From: Pezicula radicicola
Taxonomy: Eukaryota; Ascomycota; Leotiomycetes; Helotiales; Dermateaceae
Length of the DNA: 64,000 bases
NCBI GenBank assembly: GCA_003008705.1
Contig: PDUO01000026.1
Span: forward strand, 248,001 to 312,000
Direction: 5' to 3'
In this document: in pieces, positions 11,416-22,976 of the stretch
Layout of the letters: each line of letters opens with the position of its first letter
Numbering within the stretch: position 1 is the first letter of the stretch
The notes under the pieces: model-generated
The model's database searches: none
Seen by the model: the letters and a program-made list of their open reading frames with translations, nothing else
Told to the model about the DNA's origin: nothing
Position numbers and translations under genes: made by a program

Positions 11416-11849
11416 ATGAAATTCGAGTTCTCTGATGATGTTCTGATCCGACTCAGTTGACTAAAGTACGCCATCTTAATCACAAGGCTTTGGTGACTTG
11501 ATACGTGGTTTCTAGATTTCGGCAACACTGTAAAGGACGGACATTATTTGGTCTCTGCATAGACTGACAAGTATTAAGCTCTCTATTGATGGTAGTACTC
11601 ATTATGCTTAAATGCTAATAGTTTGAATTTATTAGAATTGAAAAGCAAGTTGATTCAACAACACATGTATAATTCATAACCTTTTCTCAATTTCTCTAAC
11701 AGGTATTCTTATTGTAGCACCAGTCTTATTTACCGAGTAACTAATACTTATTCCATGTACAACACAAAGAAGAAACTATATACAACTCACAATATGTCTA
11801 ACTCGTCTCTCCTCCCCACCCCCACCTTCCAACTATTACCTCCACTTAC

Positions 11850-13201
11850 CTAAACATAAATATAACAAAAAGGTCCCGCAATTGTACTCATAGTATTCCG
11901 AATCTCCGTCCCAGTTCCCAAAACACCCATCTCAAGCCAATCATCCAAAGTACCATTCCTACTCGGAGGCTCATTAAAAATAGTAATAGTAGCACTAATA
12001 GCATTTTGTCTATTTATCAGATCTTGGTTCTGCCATATCCACCATGTTCTGTCAATTTGACCGTGATGAAGAAAGAATGCTGGATCGCCTGGACTGGCGA
12101 AGAAATCTCCGCCGGGATCACCTCCGATTGTGTAGTGTCCGCCCGAATGGACTCCGTAGAAGCCGTCGGTGAAGTTGTTGCCTTGCATCATGCTGTTGGC
12201 ATTGTTAGGATTCAGTGTTGTTGTTTCGTTGAGATCGGGTTTGAATGTCGGGTCAGGTGGTTTACTTACGTTTGAAACCAGTAGATGTCCTGGCTGTTTC
12301 TTATCAAGCTTGATACATCTGAATCCTTTGTCCAGTTGCTAGAGACCCAGACACTTATGTCTCGTTTGAGGCAACGTGGGTTGTAGGAAAGGTATGCTGG
12401 GACAGTCTCTTCTGGTTCGGCAAGCGTTGGGGCTATGGGTCCGAGATTTACGGTCATGCTTTCGAATGTTAATAAGAAGTTCAAAACATGAAATGGAACT
12501 AACGCACTTCTTAAATGGCCCGGACTCAACACATCCACCTCCCGCACCGGGTGGAATACAATTGACTCCGGTGGGAAGTGCATTGGTACAGTTATGAGGC
12601 TCATAAATACCGTTTCCACTCATGCTATAATCACTTCCATCAAACAGCGGTGAGTTGACAGGATCAAATGCCGATTTTCCCCAGTTCAAGTAAGGTTGGT
12701 AGCCAGTATACCCGCATTCTTCCCTCAAAGCCTTCTCGTAAGTCCAAGTAAAGAGTCGATGCCATGATAGAAAGTTTGCTGTACCATGGATGGTAATTGT
12801 GTTGTTGATATGTACGGCTACGAAGTCATCATATCGACTTTTGACACCTGGAGCTAGTGTTGGGTCGAGCTTTGATGGCTTGGATTGGATACAGAGCACG
12901 GCATCTATGTAAGCTTTCCTTTCCCCTTGTGAGAGAGCCGTCCTAGATTTTTAGTCAGCCGTTCTGACCTGCCATAGGTTTTTTTTTTTTTTTTGTTTTA
13001 AGCTTACCATTCTCTGCGTATTGCAGCATTTTTTAAGGAGCAACCGGATCCTGAAATTCCTTGGGCTTCATATTGACCAAGATTATAGAGGCCAATCCCG
13101 GCTAACAGATCTGTCTCGTAAGTTGACGCTGGCACCCAAGCTTTCGCCAGTTGAACCAAGAGCAATTGGGCGGCCCATCTACTCAAGCTGTAGAAATGCA
13201 T
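11850..13201 (-). CDS. Tyrosinase (type 3 copper polyphenol oxidase)
   Basis: Oxidises monophenols and o-diphenols to quinones, usually for melanin or secondary metabolism. Minus-strand exons are 13201-13008, 12942-12508, 12458-12270 and 12192-11850 (386 aa). The N-terminus MHFYSLSRWAAQLLLVQLAKA is a probable secretion signal. The CuA region has AVHINN then IHGTANFLSWHRLFTWTYE. The CuB region has GVHSGGHYTIGGDPGG then GDPAFFLHHGQIDRTWW. All six copper-ligand histidines appear present. It ends soon after the catalytic core, so it lacks the long C-terminal lid domain of latent Agaricus or Aspergillus enzymes and looks like the short secreted type. NxS/T sites (NNT, NCT, NWT, NFT, NGT) fit secretion. 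An in-frame upstream ATG at 13252 would bury the signal. Confidence 0.93.
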
Positions 13202-16161
13202 CTCTTGGTCGAATTGAATTGATAGGTGGCAAGAAAGATTCAAGATTCTCAACCCTTGGAGAATTCGATGCTACACACCAGGAAATCTATGACAGACTTG
13301 ACAGGAGCGTGTGTGTGTTGCTAAAGACGAATAACATACCGCTGTGGCTACATCTGAGTTCACACTAGCAGCAGGAGCCCGCTAATTTCTATGCTGGGAG
13401 CTCTCGGGGAAATTCCAGAATGCATGGTAACGAGAAAATAAATAAAGGAGAAGGATTTCCATTGGACAGAAAATTGATTGAGATCCAACAGGCTGTAACT
13501 CCAAACACTGTATCGGTGCTGTGCCTCCTGTACAAATTCTAATCTTCAAGGCACCCAGTGGCAAGCGATATATTTAATAGGAATATAGCAAAACAACCGA
13601 AGCCACAAAAAGCAGTACTAAATTAATCTCTAGGATCTGAAAAGTGGTCCATCTTAGCAAGGAGAGACTCGCATCGGCCAGAACAGATATGCAGAAGTTC
13701 GGGCAGAAAAATTCTACGTAGCCCTGGAGGCAGCGAATAAAGTTGGATGTTTATATTCTGTAGCACAGACTTGGTAAAGTAGTCATAACTCAAAAGGAAC
13801 TTCTTGAGCTCGCCTTGCGAGCCAACCAATAACATCATAAACAAGGTTGCTTAATTGTCAAAGACTGGATAGGAAATGGCAGAATTGGCAAGGAAGAGGG
13901 CTGAATGCATGTGAACGGAACCGGTCGTTGTGGGCGTAGTCGTCCATTGTACCCTGTAAATGCATAAATTCCAAAGTTGTAGTTGACGAGGATGTTGAGG
14001 TTTCGTCTTACTGCATAGAGTACATACGGCTCCAGTCTAGATTCTGCAAAGCAAAGAAGGGAAGAAACCTAGGAATATCATCAACGTCAGCATCCTCGTC
14101 GGCAGTCTGTCCAGAGTGGCCTCATTGTTGAGGAAATCCAGTCAGCCAGCGCTTTTGTGTCAACAGGAAGCAATGATACAAGATTGGATGTGTCGAAAGT
14201 CGTAAATGGTCACAATAGAAGCAGCTTTGGTGAGGTTGTATTACTTACTGTAGGATTGCGGATAATTTAGAGTTGGAGAATATCTCAGTTGGAAAAAGGC
14301 CCCACTCGAGGCAGTGCAGGGGGGAATAGCGCCGGCGCCAATGACTCTACTTTGACTTCATAGCGACATTTGCAGCAACTTCCACCCTCTTTTCCCACAT
14401 TGAGTTCACTAAATTCCGAACCTTCCTTCAAACTTCTATTCCCACATCTCTGCGTGCTGCCGAGTTGTCATCATCATCGCACCAGTGCGGCAATGCCATA
14501 CGAGGCTTCGTTTCAAGAATAGTTCGAAATGCTCGATATCTTCGGATGCTAATCAAGGGACAGGAGCGGCCACAGCATATCGCATATGAATCACGTACAT
14601 ACTCGGGTTTAGACAGCTGCTCATGTTCGACATATAGGTAGGAAGTCCACGGGGGAAACTCCTGTTTAATGTCTCTTATTGAGGATATACAAAGCCGTTC
14701 CCCAGGATCAAGATGGATTCTCGGCATATCAGGTCAACAAGCATCCCATGTTCTTGACGAGATTCTGATCCTTTGCGAAGCTGCTCGCAGAATACAGACG
14801 TGAAGGCCAACGTTAAAATATTGTCTGAAATCCGGTTTCCAGGTTCACTCTGCCAGACACATCTACCTCCGTAAATCTTCTGATGATGCACTTGTCGCGT
14901 ACGCAGCACTTTCGTCTAGGCACGGCCTACCAGCCCGTATAGTTTTGGAATGTTTTGTATCTAGCTTTCCTCTTCTATACGAACAGGGACCATCTTTTGC
15001 AAATTCGGTTTTTTTACAATGCTCAATGCGTCCAAAGAGTGGTTACAGTATTGATATCCAGAAGTAATAATATCTCGGTATACGGAGTTACTCGTACTAA
15101 GGATGAATAAATGTTAAATTTAACGTGGCTCGTCGCCCAATAATTAACATTTATTCATCCCCAGTACGAGTACATGGGGAAAGTATTGTACCTTGCAACG
15201 TCTGTGAGTACTGTTTAGAGCGTAAACGACCAACAATGGCCAATAACAACCTAAATTTCTAGGATAAATAGCGCGGATAATCTAGCACTAACTTGGTAGG
15301 GAACAATACTTTCCCCATGTACCTCCGTATACAGGTTTGATCTTCGAAGTTCGGACTCTACTTCTTTTCCGCTCTCCATAACCTTTCGCTTGGGTAGATC
15401 ACTCTCCCCAGCCTAAGCGAGGGCTGTTATTGGCTGGTCAGGAACACCTTCGCCTGCTCCGTAGCAATTAGTGTATCAGGCATTCTACAGTACGAAGTAG
15501 AGCAAGAAGGCATTTATTTCGAATTTTCTTTAGCCGAAGTCTTACTGCAGCTTTCCGTACCTTTGGAACGCTACATGTATGGGTAATCCCAAATTATGGA
15601 CTGCCAAACAGGCTCATATGCACATGGCCGAAGTACCGTAGTCAAAACGGGTAGGATTCGTCGGATGGACGGAATGAAAGGAATTCAGGCTATGCTGGTG
15701 CAAGCCGTCCGTTATTTGGAGCTTCTGTGCGACGAAGGAGATTTTATCTCACGCGACCATATGCACATTTGCTACTTCACGTGGACTTGACTCAGTGAGG
15801 TGTCCAAGATTCCCGTTCTGGAGATCTTCTACCTTTCCAAGGCGCACAGCAATCAAGTGTACTACAGCGTTACTATGGGAACATTATCCAATGGACAGGA
15901 TATATTTCATGCAGACTTTCTGGCATTGAGTTCTCGGTCCCATGGACCGACCTTTGGATCTGATACAGGGCAGACAATCCCGTGCCGCAGCAACATAAAG
16001 TAACTCTACGCGAGTATCTGGACAACTCTATATGATCGTCCCTTATTTAGCTCATGGTTCACCTCATAGCAGCGAACGCATCTTCTAGAGATACCTGACT
16101 TGGCGATAAGTGATAAGTCTTCTCGAAATCACTGTTCATTCAGTTCAGTGATTTCGTAAAA
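13202..16161. other. Gene-free region between tyrosinase and rhodopsin-domain gene
   Basis: About 3 kb. It holds the presumed tyrosinase promoter and a nested inverted-repeat structure at 15078-15332. Short open frames at 14428-14909 (-) and 15596-16003 (+) show no family features or splice logic, so I do not call them. Confidence 0.5.
15078..15332. mobile_element. Nested inverted-repeat, MITE-like element
   Basis: Three inverted repeats are visible. A perfect 20-bp pair is GTACATGGGGAAAGTATTGT at 15170-15189 and its complement at 15303-15322, bounding a 153-bp unit. Immediately left, 15089-15116 and 15144-15172 form a near-perfect pair of about 28 bp (ACTCGTAC...GGATGAATAAATGTTA). An outer 10-bp pair GTATACGGAG / CTCCGTATAC lies at 15078-15087 and 15323-15332. 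No coding capacity. This fits a non-autonomous terminal-inverted-repeat element, possibly two inserted side by side. No clear target-site duplication was resolved. Confidence 0.6.
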
Positions 16162-17792
16162 ATGCCGGTTTCAACCAGACAGTCTACGGCGGCAGGCCCT
16201 CCTCTCCCTCCAGTTTCGAATGCAAGCCATGGCTCTCAGATTTTGGCCATCACGGGTTCCTTCACAGCTCTTGCTACGCTCGCCGTTATTGGGAGGGTTT
16301 ATGTGCGAGCGGTAATGTTAAAAACGATGGGTGCTGATGACTATGTTATGGTTTTAGCAATGGTAAGTCTTTCTTGTCATTGCTAGATGATTAGGTAGCT
16401 AACACAGGAACAGGTCTGCTCTATATTTGTGTTTATTTCTTTCGTTGTACAAGTGCACCTTGGGATTGGTGAACACATTGTAAATCCACACCTCATGTCT
16501 AACTTCATCATGATCATGCATTGGAGTTATTTCCACGCCTGGGTTCTAGTGATAGGAATTTCCAGCGTTAAAATCTCTGTTGGGTCATTCTTGCTACGTC
16601 TTGTCCAAACACGATGGTATAAGGTAAGCAAGTTACTACTTAGCTAGCATACACTAATTTCATTAACTCAAATTCTAACTCTTGTAGCGGTTCATTATGT
16701 CTTGGATTTGCTTCTTAATCGCATTTACGTTGGCATGTGTCGGCACCCTCGTTTTTCAATGTTCACCGATTTCGGCAGCTTGGGACTTCACACAGAGGGC
16801 AAATGCAAAGTACTACTCTACCAAGATTTACAGAGACATTGGCTTGTTTAACGGTGGTAAGAACATTCTGGACTGCCAATACTAACTTCAGTTATGGCTA
16901 ACATGAACATCAAGCTGTAAATATATTTACCGACTTCATCTTCGCTACCTTACCTCTTCCAATCATCATACCTCTACAGATGAATATACGCACCAAGTTA
17001 TCAGTTATTGGAGTTCTGAGTCTTGGTTACTTGTACCTCACTCTTCCTAAAAACAAGTAACTTGTTTGCTGACTTTTAGAAAGCGCATGTACAGCCGCTA
17101 TAGTTCGAGAAGTTCTACTCTCCACCTTCTTCACCGACCCAGATTACTCCTTGTAAGCATCCACACTCAACTGAGTCCCACATACACAAAACTAATAGGA
17201 GCCTTCTCAATGTAGCAATGATTCATACCAAGTCTGGAACGAGTAAGCAGTCCCTCCCTCACCGTTCCTAAACGCACTCACTAACAACAACACTTCCAGC
17301 ATCGAAATAACAGCAGGAATCCTAGCGGCCTCCCTCCCAGCCCTTCGCCCCTTCTTCGCCTCCCTCCTCGACAGCGCCGCATCAATAACTAACCGATCAG
17401 GCGGAGCCCCTGGCTCAGTAGTACCCAGACATCGCTACGTCATGCAAAAAGAAGAAGACGACGTTTCCATGAAACTCGGACCCATTCGATCGCACGGAAC
17501 TGGAAACTCAAGTAACAAGCTTACGAAAAGTGGATATGGTGTTACTGTCATAGAAGGCGTTAGCACATCAAGCCATGATAGAGAGAGAGAAAGAGATAGG
17601 GATCTTGAGAGGGGAAGTGGGTGGGGTATTCCTAGGGCTAGTAATGGTCCGAGAGGTATTTTGGAACAGAGTTTAGAGAGGGATGATGGAAGTGAGGAGG
17701 GGATTTTATCGCCTGTTGAGAGGGCTCAGACGGATTTGAGTGGGCTGAGGAAGGATGGGATTGTGAGGACTAGGGAGATTCATATCTCGTGA
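16162..17792 (+). CDS. Rhodopsin-domain (PTH11-like) integral membrane protein
   Basis: A seven-transmembrane protein of the large Pezizomycotina rhodopsin-domain/PTH11-like family, thought to act as surface sensors; the ligand is unknown. Exons are 16162-16362, 16414-16623, 16688-16856, 16915-17032, 17084-17152, 17216-17242 and 17300-17792 (428 aa); one exon is only 27 nt. Hydrophobic segments begin near ILAITGSFTALATLAVI and continue through FIMSWICFLIAFTLACVG, FTDFIFATLPLPIIIP and the last pair near GILAASLPALRPFFASL. Family marks are GADDYVM after TM1, SVKISVGSFLLRL in TM3 and CSPISAAWD in the loop after TM4. No CFEM domain precedes the core. The C-tail of about 120 residues is hydrophilic. 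The intron ending at 17083 uses a weak acceptor, so that junction is the least certain. Confidence 0.85.
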
Positions 17793-18969
17793 TTTATGGG
17801 GTGGTATATACATAATGGTTCTGTTTAAGCCGGTGTTGGGGTTTCGGAGAAAGTTAAGGGGTCATTTTGGTTGGATGGGATGGAAAAACAACAGTTGGGA
17901 TACCCTTTTCAGTTTTGTCTTGGTAAGTGGCCTGGTTATGCCATTTCTCGTTTTATCTTTATGTGGGAAAATAACAAAAGAGTTGGGGTGAAATACAAGT
18001 GAATTGTATAGTTATTAATATCTAGTTAAAGGCATAGTTTACCCACTTCTCTTTATATAGAGTAACAGAAATACAAGCACAACATCACAAATTTTCAAAA
18101 GTTGCGCTAAGTTCATTGCGCTACATTCACATCACTAGGTAGTCTACTTAAAGGTAAACACATAGTGACAACGAGTAGCTATCCTTATGTACCCTTACAT
18201 CAATGTGACTAAGCTGTCCCATATATCGTCTTCTTACCTACAAACACCTACAAATACCTGCACAAACGAAGTCTCCAAGAGCCCAAATTCACAAGTAAAC
18301 AAAATCATAAAAGCAAACGTGCAACACGAAGTCCTGTGATAGCACGAAACCAGATGGCAACAGCACTATACGGCTTTTAAACCCAGGGCCAAGCCTATAA
18401 GCTACGAAGCTACTCCTAGAGTAAATTGTTAGGTTGGGTTGTGTTGCTTAAGAGTATTTAGGTAGAACCAAGATACGAGAATAGACATTGAATGGCAGGA
18501 ACAGAGCCGCAGCTTGAAAGGTCGCTTTGTGTTTTGAATTGTGCGATTTATTGTTTATTGCGAAAGAAAAGACAAGACAAGACAAAAACTTGATCTGAGC
18601 GACTCAAGTTCATTTGGCGACTCAACTCAGTTTGGCGTAGTGAAAGAGGAAGATCTAAGACTCTTGGAAATTTGGGGTTTAAATCACTAGTTGCTGAGTT
18701 CTAAGCACAAAGAATTGAGGATAGCATTTTTCACAAGGTATTTCAGGGGTTTCTCGGTAAATATTTAAGCGAATACGGAGTAGAAAAGGGGGGAGGCACG
18801 GATCGAAATTGACCCGCTTATTGATCATATGACACATGATCCTAAACTACCCGGGCCCTTCCTCCTCAGCTTCCTCATCTTCCTCATCTTATTTCCTTTC
18901 CGATACACGAAATTGAAAGACTCAGCCTGCATCTATCCTCAATACATCTCCAGAATCCAAGAGCAAAAC
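17793..18969. other. Intergenic region
   Basis: About 1.2 kb of moderately AT-rich sequence with a short GACAA repeat near 18570 and an ATACGGAGTA motif at 18773-18782. An in-frame upstream ATG at 18829 precedes the next gene. No other feature. Confidence 0.5.
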
Positions 18970-19395
18970 ATGCGTCCAGCACTTCTCACCAAAACCTTTC
19001 AAATCCTCAATCACACAAAACAACCTCAGCGCCTACCCTCACATTCCGCATCTTCATCCCCTTCAAACCTTCGCTCTCACAATTCTATCCTCCCACGATC
19101 AGAGCAGCTTAAACGAGGATATGCAACAACTCCAAGCAAAGATATCTCTCCAAAGAAGTCATCAACAATAGAGAATCCATCTCCACCCCGTTTCAGCTTC
19201 GAAGCACTCGGTATCAATCGTAATGTAAAGATTGTTATTCTCGTATATTTGGCTATTGCAGGAACGATCGAGACGACTTTTTGGGCCTGTGTTTTGTGGC
19301 GATGGTATTCGTCAGAGGTTGAGGAGGAGGATAGGAAGAAGGGGATTTTAAGGTTCGGTTGGGAGTATTTAATGAGTCTTTTGCGTCAGGAGTAA
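18970..19395 (+). CDS. Small single-TM probable mitochondrial protein, unknown function
   Basis: A 141-aa single-exon frame I do not recognise. The N-terminus MRPALLTKTFQILNHTKQPQR is basic, hydroxylated and lacks acidic residues, like a mitochondrial presequence. A Ser/Pro-rich linker with RGYATTPS follows; RGYAT resembles presequence cleavage regions. Then comes one transmembrane helix (VKIVILVYLAIAGTIETTFWACVLWRW, about residues 84-110) and a charged tail, EVEEEDRKKG, ending GWEYLMSLLRQE. The likely location is the inner mitochondrial membrane (inference). An upstream in-frame ATG at 18829 would add a hydrophobic leader; I prefer 18970 because it gives a clean presequence. Confidence 0.7.
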   Translation: MRPALLTKTFQILNHTKQPQRLPSHSASSSPSNLRSHNSILPRSEQLKRGYATTPSKDISPKKSSTIENPSPPRFSFEALGINRNVKIVILVYLAIAGTIETTFWACVLWRWYSSEVEEEDRKKGILRFGWEYLMSLLRQE

Positions 19396-21676
19396 CTTCT
19401 TGATGATGAGAGAGAAGAACTGATGGGGTTGCTGGTGTTTAAAAAAGGGCGTTCTGTACCTGGAAATACCATTCTCTGCTCATCAGAAGGTCTGGCGTTT
19501 GTATTATTCTTAGAATGGCTTCACTTCTCTTCTCTCCGATTTTGTATGTTTACTATGTTTTCTACTCTTACATGCTGTACTATAAGCGAGAGGATTTGGA
19601 ATAGTTTACTGCTTTGGCGAATAAAGAAATCTCTCTTCTACTTTGTTATGGCAGCTAGGTAATATATAGGCGGCAGTTGAACATTAACTAGCAGTAAAGA
19701 AGACCACTGCCGCGAAAACTTAGGCTTACAGAAGCTTCCAATTGGGTATTTGTACTCTTAGTAACTTGAGTTCGCTAAGCTCAACGGTAGTTGAGCAGAG
19801 AGGGGACAAAGGGGTTGAGGTCTCTTCACAGTAGGAGATGGATCCATTACCAGAACTTCAAAATTGGCCCAAGGATAGTTCGGTTGATAGGTAGATAGGT
19901 GTCTTAGCAGCCTATTGTCTAACGCACACCGTAAAGTTTTTGGCGTTGCAACAGTCATTCTTGTGGCAACAATTACAAACCTCGCCGCAATATCATAACA
20001 ATTTCACATTGACTTATCCTACATTAAGGCCATTATTGCATTGGTTCTGGTTGCCGGAAATTGGCGGCCAAACTTGGACTATGTTGGTCACTTACACCTC
20101 CAGCTTGGCCTTGCGGTGAAGATCTTTTTCTGTTGCTTGCCTAGGTGAAATTTCCTTACCTTTACATGACCATTGAGTAACAAGAGTACAAACTTTCCAA
20201 CTAGGCTGTAGTAGCTATAGAAGATCTTTGACACCATAAAGTGATCCGTAGAAGTCACTCAAAATTAGCTCCTACAGTAGAATGTAAAATGCCAAACAAC
20301 GAGTTTGAAACCTCTGCTAGGTTTAATGGCTATATTTAAGTATGGTTTTTGGAACAATAGTTTGTTCAGTGACAATTTCAATTCTTTCTGAAGTTTATCA
20401 GGTTCCGGTCTTGTGTTTTGTGATCAATCTTTTTATTTAGTAGGTTTCCACATATTAAAAACCTGAGGCTCTATTGCTAACTATAAGTCATACTCGAGCT
20501 AATGAAGAAAGTACAGACTAAAACAGATAGGGCATTCGGTACCAAGTCATGCCTCGTCTATTCTCGTTCCCCAAAATCTGTGCCAAAAAAAACCAAAAAC
20601 ATAAAAATTTGTATGATGCAGTTAAAGGCCTGCTATGCGATGAGATTCAGTGGTATTGTGGCTAGCAACACCAGACGCTTTAATGGTCTTTCAATTATGG
20701 GCCTCGTTTCCTCATGATAGAGGAGAACTTGGCACCAATACCACCTTGTTACGACTTGGCAATAGGATCATCGAAGGATCTGATCTTGAATTCTGAATCT
20801 CATCTTATTGTAGTTCGTGCCAATTTTCATTGGTTATGCGCTGCATAAATTCTAGCTGTTCTGCCAGACCTCAGAACCAGGAACCACAACGCAAAACTTG
20901 TTATTTTGATTTATAAGGGTGTGTTTGAAGGGATAAATTGAAGGCTAAGGTTATGAGAATGACAAGTGTGCGGGCTAGTGGTTTTAGTCATTGTACTAAT
21001 TACTAATATGGTTTAGTCTACTACCAATTAGGTAGATTTACATGATTTGATATATTTTTGGTATATTTATAGTATATTCTCATTGTGGGAGATTAAAGTT
21101 TTGGTCGAAGTCGTTATCAGAGGCTGTGATTATTATTGTGTCTTTCATTGACCTCAGACTTCTAAAGCTCTAGTATTATCTATTACAATACACCATTGCT
21201 TACCTAATTTAGCATGATAAGTTTGGCTTTAAATTGTTTTGTTGCGAGTCTACATTCCGTAATCATTGCAGTAGCTTGAAATCCGAGGCCGACTAAGTCG
21301 CTCGCTTGGGCCCGCTACTAGTCTTGCTACTTAGTTCTGCTATTATTGAACATTAATAAGGGCAGGCAGCAAAAGATTCCGAAGAAAAACATGCACTTCC
21401 GGAAATCCCTTTATTAAATTTAAGTCAATAGGTTGACTGGATTTGGCATTGGGGCTTGTAGTAAGGTCTTGATAGTATGGTTCTTGAAAAATCGTTAATT
21501 GCGTCCCTAATTATCAGGCCTTTGGTTCTGGCGTAGCGTATCGTACTGCCAATACTTTACAGTATCAAAGTTATGGCTGGTGAATTGGATTTTCCCACAT
21601 TTCCTTTTCATTTTTCATTAATACAACCACCAACAGCTACCACAAAACAACATCGCATTCAGCACATTTGAGGAAA
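19396..21676. other. AT-rich gene-free region
   Basis: About 2.3 kb. Many stops occur in all frames, with no splice-consistent gene, RNA gene or clear terminal repeat. It may contain mutated transposon remnants, but I could not identify a family. Confidence 0.45.
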
Positions 21677-22976
21677 ATGGACTCGATAGTTTTGGAAGGG
21701 AAAAGAGTATTAAAGAGTATCCAGGATTCGGTGACCCGCTCATCAAAGGATGAAACTAATCATGTGCCGTCATCACTTCGACGATTTCCTCCAGAAATTC
21801 GCATCATGATCTTTGCTCTCTGTGTTGCCGACTGGGGCGGAACGATACCATCGATAATAAAAGCATTACGATTTGAGAACAGAGTGGACAATCTACTTTA
21901 CTTCGAGGCGACCATAGAATTCTACAAGATCAGTTACTTCCGGTTCCATGCAGGAAATCATTACGACTTTGAGGAGTTTAAAGGAAGTTATGTAATGGAG
22001 ACTCTCAAGAAAGTCTTGAAAAAGAAGCAGCACCTCAAAGTTTTGGATACTATCACGAATGTTGAAATCGATTTTAGGTATGCGATGTTTCATTTCAGGG
22101 TTTGCCGAAGTCCTTAGCTAAGAATTTCTAGAGTAAGACTGGAACCAAGCTACCCATATGTGTGGAATATTGAAAAGCATTATATGAACCCTCGAGTGCC
22201 AATAATTAAAAAGTGATGAAATATATGAATATAGGTAATATGGGAAAATCATGTATTGTCCTAGCCCTTGAATCCACCGGGATTTCTACACTATATATAC
22301 AAGAAGTGAGCATCGCAAGGGCCATGTTTCCTATACTAATTGAGCTGTTTTTGATGTCAAATGGTCAACCCACCAGTGCTCTGATCCTCCACAAATTAGA
22401 GGCCATGGCGGGCAATGGAAATAAGGTTATATTAGTATTATACGTGATTTGTGGCCGACACATTATAACAAGTTTGAAAATATGAAAGAAGTTTATATTA
22501 AGGATTCCGCGGTCCTTCATCAAGGCAAAACTCTTACCGGAGAAACTGTACTTTCCCCTAGCCTTTATGAAGGCTTATTGCGATATGTACTAGTCATGCT
22601 ATTTAATTCAAGTCTGATGGGGAAGCTTCGGAAGATATCTTTAGATATGAGGTTCCCTATACATCCATATGCGGATGTGGCAATTGAGATTATTGCCAAG
22701 TTGACACCTTCAGAGATAGCCATTTTTTCTACGGGTTATAATTCGGGATTTGTCTGTGTTGAGGGGCTCTGTTATCAACAGGCTCTAGGTCGACCAAAGT
22801 CGACGATCGTAGGACCGCAAGAGAGGATGAGTGAAGGCTTGTATCAGATTTGGGTCTGGGAGTCCGAAACTGGATGGGAGAAATCAAGCTGTGAAATCGT
22901 AATCAGCAGCACTTGTCCCCATTTTTGCGGTGGATGTGGGGGTGAACTTTACTTATTGTCGAGAGCAATCGTGTGA
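21677..22976 (+). CDS. 2EXR/F-box-like protein locus, frame apparently broken (possible pseudogene)
   Basis: The first exon (21677-22077) encodes a 2EXR/F-box-like start, RRFPPEIRIMIFALCVADWG with FENRVDNLLYFEATIEFY, as in the expanded family of Leotiomycetes. The probable intron 22078-22131 leads to an exon that reads VRLEPSYPYVWNIEKHY and meets TGA at 22214. Downstream, 22235-22425 and 22476-22976 join cleanly (GNK|FENMKEVYIKDSA) and end at TGA. No GT-AG junction restores frame between the second exon and this block: every acceptor there needs a one-base phase that no upstream donor supplies. Either a frameshift has occurred or an unusual intron is used. Function is unknown; such proteins are thought to be substrate adaptors. 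Confidence 0.45.

Larger units (their letters stand above)
9120..11849. other. Gene-free region with decayed repeats
   Basis: About 2.7 kb without a supported gene. It contains three diverged copies of a repeat, annotated separately, and is AT-rich in parts. A 90-codon minus frame at 9204-9476 has no recognisable features. Confidence 0.55.

Noticed and set aside
14428..14909. Two overlapping minus-strand frames of 77 and 99 codons
   Set aside because: Different frames, no plausible intron joining them, no motif.
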